Assembly: GCA_945787295.1 (NCBI GenBank)
Contig: CALZHQ010000117.1
Coordinates: 1-11,977, forward strand
DNA length: 11,977 bases
Direction of reading: 5' to 3'
From: an uncultured Desulfuromonadales bacterium
GTDB lineage: Bacteria > Desulfobacterota > Desulfuromonadia > Desulfuromonadales > Geopsychrobacteraceae
The number at the start of each line of letters is the position of its first letter. Position 1 is the stretch's first letter. Both the position numbers and the translations under genes were made by a program. The notes under the pieces were generated by a model, which saw only the letters and a list, made by a program, of their open reading frames with translations, had not been told where the DNA came from and searched no databases. Below are positions 1-7,172 of the stretch, one piece after another.

Positions 1-195
1 GTCGCCGCCTTCCTGTCCGATCAAAATTTCACTCCTGAAGAAATGTATCGTATTTGTGCCGTACTTGTTAACAGCGGTGTCACCGCCTGCTATATTGACA
101 CCTTCGAACGTCCGCCAGAAACCTTTCTTCCCATGCGCTGTGAAGACATAGACTACAAAGGGCCTCCCCCCAGGGAAGTTCCTGACCGTGAATAA
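1..195 (+). CDS. C-terminal end of an unrecognised protein (5' end outside window)
   Basis: Frame 1 is open from the first base to a TAA at 193-195, giving the last 64 residues of a protein. The piece begins VAAFLSDQNFTPEEMYRICA and ends in a charged, proline-rich tail (PPPREVPDRE). It contains two Cys (in RICAVL and MRCED, plus one in TACYID, three in all) and no obvious membrane segment or signature motif. The stop is followed directly by a strong hairpin terminator, which supports this as the real gene end. I do not recognise the family. The fragment is too short to assign a function, and its partner genes lie outside the window. Confidence 0.6.
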   Translation, partial: VAAFLSDQNFTPEEMYRICAVLVNSGVTACYIDTFERPPETFLPMRCEDIDYKGPPPREVPDRE

Positions 196-230
196 AAAAA
201 CGGCTGAGCATCAAATGCTCAGCCGTTTTT
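196..230. terminator. Bidirectional Rho-independent terminator between convergent genes
   Basis: A perfect 16-bp inverted repeat (196-211 and 215-230) is separated by a 3-nt CAA loop. The arms start with A5 and end with T5, so either transcript gives a GC-rich stem (CGGCTGAGCAT) followed by a U run. It begins directly after the stop of the plus-strand gene at 195 and lies 8 bp beyond the stop of the minus-strand TPP enzyme at 239. It therefore probably terminates both. Confidence 0.9.
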
Positions 231-238
231 GTTTAATC

Positions 239-2014
239 CTACCGTCCCAACGTCTTCATCCGTGATCCCATCGGCGGTGATTCTTCTGGATCGATGTGTA
301 CATCAAGTAATGTTGGCCCTTCTCGCTTACAGATTTCTTCAAAATCGATTGCGGTTAATTCTTCGATTGTACGAATAGTGTGCGCTTGCGCCCCCACCGC
401 CCGGGCAACTGCGGCAAAGTCCACCTCTGGCAGCTCGTATGCGACCTCTTCCGCTCCCCCTAAACGCTGACCGTGCATCACCATGCCTAGAGCACTGTCA
501 TGTAAAATGATAAACACCATCGGCAATTTTTCTGCAACGGCTACCGTCAACTCCTGTCCACTCATCAGGAAGCTGCCATCACCCGTGATACACACCGTCG
601 GCGCCCCATCAGCCCCGAGCGCGCCGCCGACACTGGCGCCGATGGCCCAGGCCATGGCGCCGAAGCCCATCCCGATCCGATACAATCCGCTGCTGCGCAA
701 ATGCAGGTAGTGCGTCGCCCAGGCCCAACTGTTGCCGGCGTCGGCAAACACACGCGTATTTTCTGGCAACCTGGCCGACAACTCGGCCATCAGCCGCTGT
801 GGTTTAATCGGAACAGCATCGGAGGTACAGGCGTCCGGGTCGTTCAGCTTGATTTGCTGTGCATGAAAAGTCTTTTGCTTTTTGGCTGATTTTTCCGTCG
901 GTGCCGCCAGACTGATAACACTGCGATCGGTCTTATGCTCTTGACTGTTGATCAGAACTTCAAAAATATTATCGACTGCACCGCAAACGTGCAATTTCGC
1001 CAACGGCGAATGGGAAAAGTGTTCGAGGTTTTCGTCAATATGAATCAGCTTGCTGTTTAGCTTCTCATCTTCTTCCCAGTCCTTAAACATCATTTCGCCG
1101 AACCGGGTGCCGACAGCAATAATTAAGTCATTTCGATCATCTTCAAGGGTATTACGGGCACTCGAATGCCCTGCGTAACCGAGCACCCCGCGGTAGAGCG
1201 GATGCTGATGGTTAACCCAACGTTTTCCTGACGGACCGGAGATAATCGGCGCCTGAATCAGTTCGGCAAACTCCATGATTTCCTTGATTGCGCTGCCACA
1301 ACTGTCCCCAAGCAAAAGGACAATCCGCTTGGCCTCATTGACTTCTTCACAAAGATCTCTCAGAGCGCCGGCATCAATCAAGGCAGGTTTGTTAAGTAAA
1401 GAGGCCAATCGCGAATAGGTCGCCGCCGCCCGCTTACGCCGCGGGGCGCAGAGAACATCCATCGGGATACTTAAATGGGCTGGACCGGCGGGAATTCCCT
1501 GGGTTGCAGCAATGGCCGATACAAGTTTCGACTCCAGCTGACCTCGGTGAGAGACCAGACTACTGAAGCGGGTGCAATGTTGAAACATGGCAACAGTATT
1601 GACCGCGGTACAGGAAGATTCTTGCAGTGTCTGCTTGCCGAATAGGTGCAGCGCGGTCTGCGCAGTAATGACCAACATCGGAACATTATCAACGTAAGCA
1701 GAAGCGACACCGGTAATCAGGTTGGTGGCGCCCGGGCCGGTTGTTGAACAGCAGACGCCAAGCTTGCCGGTCTCGCGGGCATAGCCGTCGGCCATAAAGG
1801 CCGCGCCGGCTTCATGCCTGGCGACTATCGGCCGGATACCGCCTCTGCGACTACTCCGCGCCATCGCATCGTAAAGTGGCTCGATTGCCCCCCCGGGCAC
1901 GCCGAAAATATACTCGACGCCGAGCTGCTCCAAGTGCTCAACAAGCAGGTCCGCCAGCTCATTCGGTTTTTTGTGACAGGATTCGACCAATGTTGGATTC
2001 TGCTTACTTTCCAT
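239..2014 (-). CDS. Thiamine-diphosphate enzyme, acetolactate synthase large-subunit type
   Basis: The 591-residue protein has the three-domain TPP-enzyme fold seen in acetohydroxyacid synthases, which condense two 2-oxo acids with loss of CO2 in branched-chain amino acid or acetoin synthesis. The PYR domain (about 16-185) carries the FGVPGG motif and the catalytic Glu68 in RHEAGAAFMADGYAR, followed by STTGPGATNL. A central domain spans about 205-340. The PP domain (about 400-570) has GDG at 478-480. The usual NN at the end of that motif is His505-Asp506, so the Mg2+-ligand Asn is replaced by Asp. The start at 2014 is chosen because GGAGGT lies 5 nt upstream; the frame is open for 23 more codons but those lack a ribosome site. 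No small regulatory subunit gene (ilvN/ilvH) is adjacent, so the gene is solitary and may be catabolic or specialised. Other TPP carboligases or decarboxylases remain possible. Confidence 0.85.
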   Translation of the reverse strand: MESKQNPTLVESCHKKPNELADLLVEHLEQLGVEYIFGVPGGAIEPLYDAMARSSRRGGIRPIVARHEAGAAFMADGYARETGKLGVCCSTTGPGATNLITGVASAYVDNVPMLVITAQTALHLFGKQTLQESSCTAVNTVAMFQHCTRFSSLVSHRGQLESKLVSAIAATQGIPAGPAHLSIPMDVLCAPRRKRAAATYSRLASLLNKPALIDAGALRDLCEEVNEAKRIVLLLGDSCGSAIKEIMEFAELIQAPIISGPSGKRWVNHQHPLYRGVLGYAGHSSARNTLEDDRNDLIIAVGTRFGEMMFKDWEEDEKLNSKLIHIDENLEHFSHSPLAKLHVCGAVDNIFEVLINSQEHKTDRSVISLAAPTEKSAKKQKTFHAQQIKLNDPDACTSDAVPIKPQRLMAELSARLPENTRVFADAGNSWAWATHYLHLRSSGLYRIGMGFGAMAWAIGASVGGALGADGAPTVCITGDGSFLMSGQELTVAVAEKLPMVFIILHDSALGMVMHGQRLGGAEEVAYELPEVDFAAVARAVGAQAHTIRTIEELTAIDFEEICKREGPTLLDVHIDPEESPPMGSRMKTLGR

Positions 2015-2019
2015 TTGAC

Positions 2020-2025
2020 ACCTCC
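2020..2025 (-). promoter_or_regulatory. Shine-Dalgarno site fixing the TPP-enzyme start
   Basis: On the minus strand the sequence GGAGGT stands 5 nt before the ATG at 2014. It is the best ribosome site in the window and rules against the upstream in-frame start at 2083. Confidence 0.85.
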
Positions 2026-2186
2026 GGGAGTGAACGAGGGGTAACCCCAGCATTAAACATCGTTCTAAACAAAACCAGGTCAATAATCACAGCAACTGCA
2101 AATACCTAATGATGCCTCACTAAGCAATAAATCCATGCAAATAGCACTATACAACGATTAATACAGTTAAAAAATAAGTTTGTATA

Positions 2187-4697
2187 TTAAAATCGAGCGC
2201 AACAGTTGAGCATGTTCTGCTCGACGATACTCTCGATTTTCATCGGCTGGCCGATGAAGTAACCTTGGGCATAATCGATCCCCAGGCTACTGATTATATT
2301 GAGGACGGTTTGATTCTCGACATACTCGGCAACCGTCTGCTTGCCAAGCGCTCTAGCAACTTCGGTGATCGCCCGGACCACCGCTTGATCTTCTTTGCTC
2401 TGATCAAGTTGCGCAATAAAGCTACCATCAACTTTGACACTCTCAGCGGGAAATTGCTTGAGGTAACTGAAGGTACTGAAACCTGTGCCGAAGTCATCAA
2501 GGGCAAAGCTGCAACCTATCTTACGCAATTGCTCAATCATTCTTTGCGTTGCCGTAAGGTTTGCCATACTGGCGCTTTCGGTCAGCTCAAAAATGATCCG
2601 CTGCGGGTCAACTTTATTCTCTGCCAGCAGTTCTTCGATCAAAGACACCAGTCTTTCGTCGCGGAATGCCTGGGCCGATAAATTTATTGCCACCTGGTGC
2701 AATTTGGGATGTCGACCGAGCAGTTCAATTGCGTGCCCAACCACCCAATGATCCAGCACAGCCATCTCCCCCGCCTCTTCCAAAGCGGGGATAAACGAGC
2801 CGGGCATGATGACGCCTTCTTCTGGGGAGTTCAAGCGGATCAACGCTTCGTAGTAGGCAATCGCCCCACTTTCGATGTGCATGACCGGCTGAAATAACAA
2901 GGTCAGGTTATTCTCCTGAACGGCCTTGCGAAAGCGGCGCGCCCAGTCGATACTTGCGCGTAATTCATCGCTCTCACGGTCAGCAGGATCATAAAAATGA
3001 ACCAGATTTCGTCCCCGCCGCTTGGCAACATATAGAGCCGTGTCGGCTTGCTTCAAATAAGCCGCCGCCGTTTCCGCCTGGCCATCAATCTTACTGATCC
3101 CAACACTGCAGCTGAGTGCCAGTTGATGACCGCCAAGGCTATATTGATAGCCTTGGATCAATTCACCGATCGCATCAGCGGTGAGTTGTGCCTGGTCGTG
3201 ATCACAACTGTATATCAGTACCGCAAACTCATCGCCACCGATCCGACAGAGGACATCAGATTTACGGACCCTGGTTTTCAGCAGCGAGGCGATATCACGC
3301 AGGACGATATCACCATGGTTATGGCCGAAAGTGTCGTTAATGACCTTGAAATGATCCAGGTCGATATAAAGCAGCGCGTGGGTATCTGTGCCGCGGGCAG
3401 CCGATGCTGTCATCTGGTTGATGACGTTATCAAAATAGTGGCGATTGTTAACCCCGGTCAGATTGTCGTGCATCGCCAGGTATTCCAACTCTTGCTGCGC
3501 TTTTTTGCGTTTGGAAATATCGTCGAGACAACCGAAGATTATTTGTTCTCCAGCCCCCTCCCCGGTGGCATCCATTTTACAAACCAACCAGACAACCTTA
3601 TTCTTGCTGTTCAGCAACGGCAATTCGATTTCACACTGGCGTATCTTGCCGGCGAACAAGCCTTTCAGTTGACGAGAGTAACGAGACTTGTGTGAGCGGG
3701 CGTCCGCAGCTAAAAATGCAGTCAGTTTTTTTCCCAACGACTCTGCAACTGAATAACCGCTCAATCTCGACCAGGCGCGGCTGAGGAACTTGATTTGTCC
3801 CTCTTCGTCCAGCTCAAAAATGACCGTACTTAAGTTATCCAACAAACGCTGATGATCTTCCGAAACTTTGCGGTAGGCTTCCGTACGGTCCTGCAAGGCT
3901 TCTACGCGAGCCGCAAATTGGGCATTGCTGACCAGGTAATCTTCACGGCGGCTGGCCAGTTCACAGACCTGCCGCAGCTGTTCGGCGCGGAACGGCTTGC
4001 TGATAATATCAACGGCACCTTTGGTCATGAGAGATTCGGCCAAAGCCATCGTCGTGTGGGCAGTCATGATAACGACCGGCTGTTGCGGATCAATCTTCTG
4101 GATCCGATCAAGGATTTCGGGCCCGGAAAGCCCCGGCAGCATGACATCCAGAAGCACCAGGTCGTGTCGCCCTTCCATCCAGGCGGACAAACCGGAGACG
4201 CCATCTGAGGCAACTTCAACAGTAAACTTGTTGCGCAACATCCGCACAACCAGTTCGGCATTATCAGAGTGGTCTTCAACGACCAACAACCGGGGAGAAA
4301 GCAGGCCGGTAATCGGGCCATCAAGACTCTCCCCGACCAAACGGGGAAGCTGTTGCAGGTCATCGAAGGTCAGAAGGTGGTTTACCCCGAATTCTCGCGC
4401 GGTAATCTGGGTGATCCGCTCGCACCAGCCTTTGGTGACCAGGATAATCGGGATATTTTTTTCGCAGCGGTAAATATCGGAACGGATAATTCGGGCCAGG
4501 CGCCAACCGTCAAGATCACCGATCGAAATATCCATGATCACCAACTTGACGGCGACTGTTTGCAGGATTTTGACCGCCGCCAAACCTGAGTCAGCCTCAA
4601 TAATTCCATGCCCGGAGTCGCGAAGGCTCTCGCGTATCGCCCGACGTAACATGGCGTCGCTGTTGACAATCAGAATTTCGGCATCGCTTGGGCGCAT
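2187..4697 (-). CDS. REC-REC-PAS-GGDEF-EAL cyclic-di-GMP signalling protein
   Basis: This is an 836-residue soluble protein with no signal peptide or membrane segment. Receiver 1 (about 7-125) has Asp56 and Thr88 but lacks the acidic pair (Asn12-Ser13) and the Lys (Thr110). Receiver 2 (about 136-255) is complete: Glu141/Asp142, Asp184, Thr212, Lys234. A PAS domain (about 284-400) precedes the GGDEF domain (about 401-570), whose motif GGDEF (487-491) is intact. An inhibitory RxxD site (478-481) lies exactly five residues before it. The EAL domain (about 590-825) keeps Glu617 (EAL), Asn672, Glu704, Asp734-Asp735, Lys755, Glu791 and Gln811. By family knowledge it could both make and hydrolyse cyclic di-GMP, with direction set by phosphorylation and the PAS ligand. 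Its first 256 residues are a paralogue of the double receiver at 6118-6892, and the kinase at 4924 is the obvious candidate phosphodonor. The start is the ATG at 4697 with only a weak GAG upstream. Confidence 0.93.
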   Translation of the reverse strand: MRPSDAEILIVNSDAMLRRAIRESLRDSGHGIIEADSGLAAVKILQTVAVKLVIMDISIGDLDGWRLARIIRSDIYRCEKNIPIILVTKGWCERITQITAREFGVNHLLTFDDLQQLPRLVGESLDGPITGLLSPRLLVVEDHSDNAELVVRMLRNKFTVEVASDGVSGLSAWMEGRHDLVLLDVMLPGLSGPEILDRIQKIDPQQPVVIMTAHTTMALAESLMTKGAVDIISKPFRAEQLRQVCELASRREDYLVSNAQFAARVEALQDRTEAYRKVSEDHQRLLDNLSTVIFELDEEGQIKFLSRAWSRLSGYSVAESLGKKLTAFLAADARSHKSRYSRQLKGLFAGKIRQCEIELPLLNSKNKVVWLVCKMDATGEGAGEQIIFGCLDDISKRKKAQQELEYLAMHDNLTGVNNRHYFDNVINQMTASAARGTDTHALLYIDLDHFKVINDTFGHNHGDIVLRDIASLLKTRVRKSDVLCRIGGDEFAVLIYSCDHDQAQLTADAIGELIQGYQYSLGGHQLALSCSVGISKIDGQAETAAAYLKQADTALYVAKRRGRNLVHFYDPADRESDELRASIDWARRFRKAVQENNLTLLFQPVMHIESGAIAYYEALIRLNSPEEGVIMPGSFIPALEEAGEMAVLDHWVVGHAIELLGRHPKLHQVAINLSAQAFRDERLVSLIEELLAENKVDPQRIIFELTESASMANLTATQRMIEQLRKIGCSFALDDFGTGFSTFSYLKQFPAESVKVDGSFIAQLDQSKEDQAVVRAITEVARALGKQTVAEYVENQTVLNIISSLGIDYAQGYFIGQPMKIESIVEQNMLNCCARF

Positions 4698-4725
4698 AGG
4701 GATCTCAGCTAATAGCTAAGCAAAA

Positions 4726-4740
4726 CGGTAATGAATACCG
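4726..4740. repeat. Short inverted repeat in the leader of the GGDEF-EAL gene
   Basis: CGGTA-ATGAA-TACCG forms a perfect 5-bp inverted repeat with a 5-nt spacer, 29 bp upstream of the ATG at 4697. Closer to the start, AGCT-AAT-AGCT (4707-4717) is a second small inverted repeat. Either could be an operator half-site pair or a leader hairpin; nothing identifies a binding protein. Confidence 0.4.
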
Positions 4741-4771
4741 GCAATTAGGCAAACAAGCATAAGAACAATCT

Positions 4772-4800
4772 TATTAACACACAATAAATACATCCGTCAA
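4772..4800 (-). promoter_or_regulatory. Possible sigma-70 promoter for the GGDEF-EAL gene
   Basis: On the minus strand TTGACG (4800-4795) is a five-of-six match to the -35 box. A 17-bp spacer leads to TTAATA (4777-4772), a poor -10. It lies in AT-rich DNA between the kinase terminator and the ATG at 4697, so the gene could be transcribed separately. The weak -10 keeps confidence low. Confidence 0.3.
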
Positions 4801-4840
4801 GATTTGAAACATTAAAACCCAAGACACGTAAACCTCTAAT

Positions 4841-4872
4841 AAAAAGAGCTGGCGAAAAACATTCGACAGCTC
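4841..4872 (-). terminator. Rho-independent terminator after the sensor kinase
   Basis: Read on the minus strand, GAGCTG (4872-4867) pairs with CAGCTC (4851-4846). One mismatch and three inner pairs (CGA/TCG) close a 7-nt loop. The stem is followed at once by TTTTTATT. It lies about 50 bp past the kinase stop, which suggests that the REC-REC/kinase transcript ends before the GGDEF-EAL gene, perhaps with read-through. Confidence 0.65.
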
Positions 4873-4923
4873 AAGAAACCGCTCTATATACAGCAGGCGG
4901 GAAATTGACTAAAAGCAACTCTT

Positions 4924-6111
4924 TTACTCTCCCATTTGTGGCAGCTCCAAGGTAAAGCGGCTGCCGACATTCAACTCAGAATGCACCGTCAGCGTCCCGC
5001 GATGACTTTCAGTGATAATAAAATAGCAGATCGACAAGCCCAGCCCTGTGCCCTCACCGATCTTTTTGGTCGTATAAAAAGGCTCGAACAGCCTCTTTTG
5101 CGCTTCTTCACTCAACCCCGGCCCATTATCCTCAATCTCGATACATGCACGACGATTGAGGTATTTGGTGCGCAGAATGAAGCGCGGTCGATACTCGAAC
5201 TTACCGGCATTTTTACGGCCACTCTGCAGTTTCTGCTCCATGGCATCGGCGCCATTCAGCAACAGGTTAAAAACCACCTGCTGGATCTGCACAGGATTAC
5301 ATTCTACCAGTGGCAGGCTCGGATCATAATCACGCTGAATATCGATCAGGCGAAAATCAAACTTCCGCTGCAGGCTGTAATTACTCGCCGCCAGTTCCAC
5401 AGATTTATCGATCAAATCAGCCAAATCGGACCGCACCAGCGACGAATTATCGCGCCGGCTGAAACTGAGCATATTATCGATCAGTTGCGCCGCCCGCTTC
5501 CCCGATTCCATGACCGCATCCAATCTGGCGCCGACATCCCTGCGTTGCAGATAATCAGCCAATGCTGTCATTTCGATCCCGGCCGCCTCAGCGGCATCAC
5601 AATTCGCTTTGGTATTTTCCGTTAAGCGGTGATTGACAACCTGGATATTCTGCAACACCCCGGCCAGAGGGTTATTGATTTCATGGGCCATGCCGGCCGC
5701 CAGCTGTCCCATGGAGACCATTTTTTCCGATTGAATAATCCGCTCTTCAAGCAGGACCCGTTCGGTGACATCATCAACCCGGATGACGGCGCCAACGACG
5801 TCGGCTTCGAATAACGGATAAATGGTAATGTCGTAATAACAACCATTTCCACCCTGCTGACACGGAACCTTGGCTAACTTTCGAGTCGCACCCTGTTGCA
5901 GAGCAGCCTGCAGCTCTTCAATTTTATAAAATTGCGGCCAAACCTTTTCTAGAGCTTGCCCACAAGCTGCTTCAGCACTGATCTCGCGATTTTTTTCCGC
6001 CTGTTTATTCCAGAGGTTGACCACCCCCTGCGTATCGACCCCGATCAACATCGAGGGCATCGAGTCGACGATATTGGCCAGCAGGTTACGCAACTGTTTG
6101 AGACTGTCCAT
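4924..6111 (-). CDS. Soluble PAS-domain sensor histidine kinase
   Basis: Starting at the ATG at 6111 the product is 395 residues: a short N-terminal helix, a PAS domain (about 8-120), a HisKA dimerisation domain with phospho-acceptor His143 in AAGMAHEINNPLAG, and a HATPase domain. The HATPase N-box is NLLLNGADAM (282-291, with Gly for the usual Ala). The G1 box has Asp328-x-Gly-x-Gly, the F box is LFEPFYTTK, and the G2 box is GEGTGLG (352-358). All catalytic boxes are present. There is no transmembrane segment, so it should sense a cytoplasmic signal through PAS. The ATG lies 4 nt after the TGA of the REC-REC gene (TGA-ACGG-ATG), with only AGG as a distant ribosome site, so translation is probably coupled. 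The frame is open upstream to 6222, but most of that part is receiver sequence read out of frame. The codons just before the ATG (QVVER) would continue the helix smoothly. A former fusion or a frameshift is therefore possible. Confidence 0.85.
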   Translation of the reverse strand: MDSLKQLRNLLANIVDSMPSMLIGVDTQGVVNLWNKQAEKNREISAEAACGQALEKVWPQFYKIEELQAALQQGATRKLAKVPCQQGGNGCYYDITIYPLFEADVVGAVIRVDDVTERVLLEERIIQSEKMVSMGQLAAGMAHEINNPLAGVLQNIQVVNHRLTENTKANCDAAEAAGIEMTALADYLQRRDVGARLDAVMESGKRAAQLIDNMLSFSRRDNSSLVRSDLADLIDKSVELAASNYSLQRKFDFRLIDIQRDYDPSLPLVECNPVQIQQVVFNLLLNGADAMEQKLQSGRKNAGKFEYRPRFILRTKYLNRRACIEIEDNGPGLSEEAQKRLFEPFYTTKKIGEGTGLGLSICYFIITESHRGTLTVHSELNVGSRFTLELPQMGE

Positions 6112-6115
6112 CCGT

Positions 6116-6892
6116 TCAACAACCTGCGACCAGATAGTCTTCGCGGCGCGTAGCAAGTTCGCAGACACGCCGCAACTCTTCGGCCCGAAACGGCTTGGTG
6201 ACGAAATCAGCGGCGCCATCAATCATCAGTTTTTTGGCGATATCCATGGTACCGTGCGCGGTCATCATGACCACCGGCTGGCTCGGATCGAGCTGCATAA
6301 TCCGTTCGAGCACGGTCCCACCTGACATCTTCGGCAGCATGATGTCGAGCAACACCAGATCATGCCGCTCCTTCTGCCAGGCGGCTAAACCGGACTCGCC
6401 ATCCATGGCAATCTCAACCTCAAAGCGTGGCTTGAGAATTTTTTCGACCAGCAAGGCGTTATCTTCATGATCCTCGACAACCAGAATCCGTCTTTGTCCC
6501 AAACCTTCGGCAGGAGAATCGAGGCAAGCCTTCACGGCATTCGGCAAAAGGTGGCGATCTTCAAAGGAAAGAAGCTTGTTAATACCGAAATCCCGCGCTG
6601 TTATTTCGGTAATCCGTTCACACCAGTCCCGGGTGACGATAATGACAGGAACCGTACGTCCCCCCTGACAGACCCCGGAACGGATAAAACGAGCGAGGCG
6701 CCAACTGTCAAATTCACCAATTGAAATCGCCGTAACAACCAGATCAATGATGCTGTTTTGCAGCGCTTCAGCGGCCTCAAGACCTGAAGCAACCTCGAAG
6801 ATTTCCAGATTCAGAGGGTCAAGCAACTGCTTCAGCAGCGCGCGATCTTCATCGCTAGAGTTGACCAGTAATAAGCGCGGAACTCTTGGCAT
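6116..6892 (-). CDS. Double-receiver protein with a degenerate first receiver
   Basis: From the ATG at 6892 the product is 258 residues made of two CheY-like domains. Receiver 1 (about 6-120) is a pseudo-receiver. The acidic pair is Asn-Ser, the phospho-acceptor position is Ala55 (codon GCG) within VVTAISIG, and the Lys is replaced by Ser109; Thr87 is kept. Receiver 2 (about 134-250) is complete: Glu140/Asp141, Asp183 in LVLLDIMLP, Thr211, Lys233. It ends just after a RREDYLVAGC stretch, with no output domain. A GTG at 6904 in the same frame is possible. The ATG is preferred because GGTGA lies 8 nt upstream and the length then matches the N-terminus of the paralogue at 4697. It probably receives phosphate from the kinase encoded immediately downstream, which may once have been the same polypeptide. 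Confidence 0.88.
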   Translation of the reverse strand: MPRVPRLLLVNSSDEDRALLKQLLDPLNLEIFEVASGLEAAEALQNSIIDLVVTAISIGEFDSWRLARFIRSGVCQGGRTVPVIIVTRDWCERITEITARDFGINKLLSFEDRHLLPNAVKACLDSPAEGLGQRRILVVEDHEDNALLVEKILKPRFEVEIAMDGESGLAAWQKERHDLVLLDIMLPKMSGGTVLERIMQLDPSQPVVMMTAHGTMDIAKKLMIDGAADFVTKPFRAEELRRVCELATRREDYLVAGC

Positions 6893-6912
6893 AGGATTAG
6901 TCACCGTAGTCA

Positions 6913-6925
6913 GATATTAAATATC
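6913..6925. promoter_or_regulatory. AT-rich inverted repeat upstream of the REC-REC gene
   Basis: GATATT-A-AATATC is a perfect 6-bp inverted repeat about one base, centred some 27 bp before the ATG at 6892. On the minus strand a weak -35/-10 pair, TTGCCT and TCTGAT with 17 bp between, ends just before or within it. It could therefore be an operator over the promoter; the binding protein is unknown. Confidence 0.35.
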
Positions 6926-7050
6926 AGATAGGTTTTCACAGTCGCAGGCAATGGGAAATCCCCTCACGACATTAAGATTATTTTATTATTTAACGTATCT
7001 ATTTATACTATAAAGATGTGACAGTCAATAAACTAGCAGATAAAATTCGA

Positions 7051-7070
7051 TTTTTAATTAGTTTTTAATT
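7051..7070. repeat. Tandem AT-rich repeat TTTTTAATT, 11-bp period
   Basis: TTTTTAATT occurs at 7051-7059 and 7062-7070, one helical turn apart, about 30-50 bp upstream of the putative -10 box of the helicase gene. The position and composition would suit an UP-element-like or bent-DNA contribution to that promoter, or it may simply reflect the AT-rich intergenic DNA. Confidence 0.4.
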
Positions 7071-7101
7071 CAATCCTGGAGCTAGACTTGTGTTTGTTCT
7101 A

Positions 7102-7107
7102 TATAAT
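7102..7107 (+). promoter_or_regulatory. Consensus -10 box for the helicase-hydratase operon
   Basis: An exact TATAAT lies 65 bp upstream of the helicase ATG, in the divergent intergenic region. No good -35 hexamer sits 16-18 bp upstream (GAGCTA at 17 bp). The promoter would therefore need an activator or the AT-rich upstream tract. A leader of roughly 60 nt containing two copies of an 11-bp repeat would result. Confidence 0.45.
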
Positions 7108-7130
7108 CCTACGACAGAGTCCTGACATTT

Positions 7131-7158
7131 ACCTAAACCAACCTGCGACCTAAACCAA
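7131..7158 (+). repeat. Direct repeat ACCTAAACCAA in the helicase leader
   Basis: The 11-bp sequence ACCTAAACCAA occurs exactly at 7131-7141 and 7148-7158, a 17-bp period, ending 14 bp before the helicase ATG. The helicase has no recognisable Shine-Dalgarno, and this C/A-rich unstructured stretch occupies the place where one would be. It could be a regulator or RNA-binding site, or a translation-enhancing leader; that role is inference. Confidence 0.6.
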
Positions 7159-7172
7159 GAAATCATCTCACT

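Noticed and set aside
2015..2083. N-terminal extension of the TPP enzyme starting at 2083
   Set aside because: The 23 extra residues do not look like the family N-terminus, and the ATG at 2014 has a textbook GGAGGT at 5 nt.
2084..2186. Promoter or riboswitch upstream of the TPP enzyme
   Set aside because: The spacer is AT-rich, but no convincing -35/-10 pair, leader peptide, T-box or riboswitch fold could be made out by eye.
3048..3695. 215-codon open frame on the plus strand inside the GGDEF-EAL gene
   Set aside because: It is antisense to well-conserved PAS and GGDEF coding sequence and has no domain features of its own.
6112..6222. Kinase start at 6222, giving a 432-residue protein
   Set aside because: Most of that extension is the end of receiver 2 read in the wrong frame, with no domain match. 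The ATG at 6111 follows the upstream stop closely.
7078..7092. TGGAGCTAGACTTGT as a sigma-54 promoter for the helicase
   Set aside because: The spacing fits, but the -12 element ends in GT where GC is required, and the flanking consensus is poor; the nearby TATAAT is the simpler reading.
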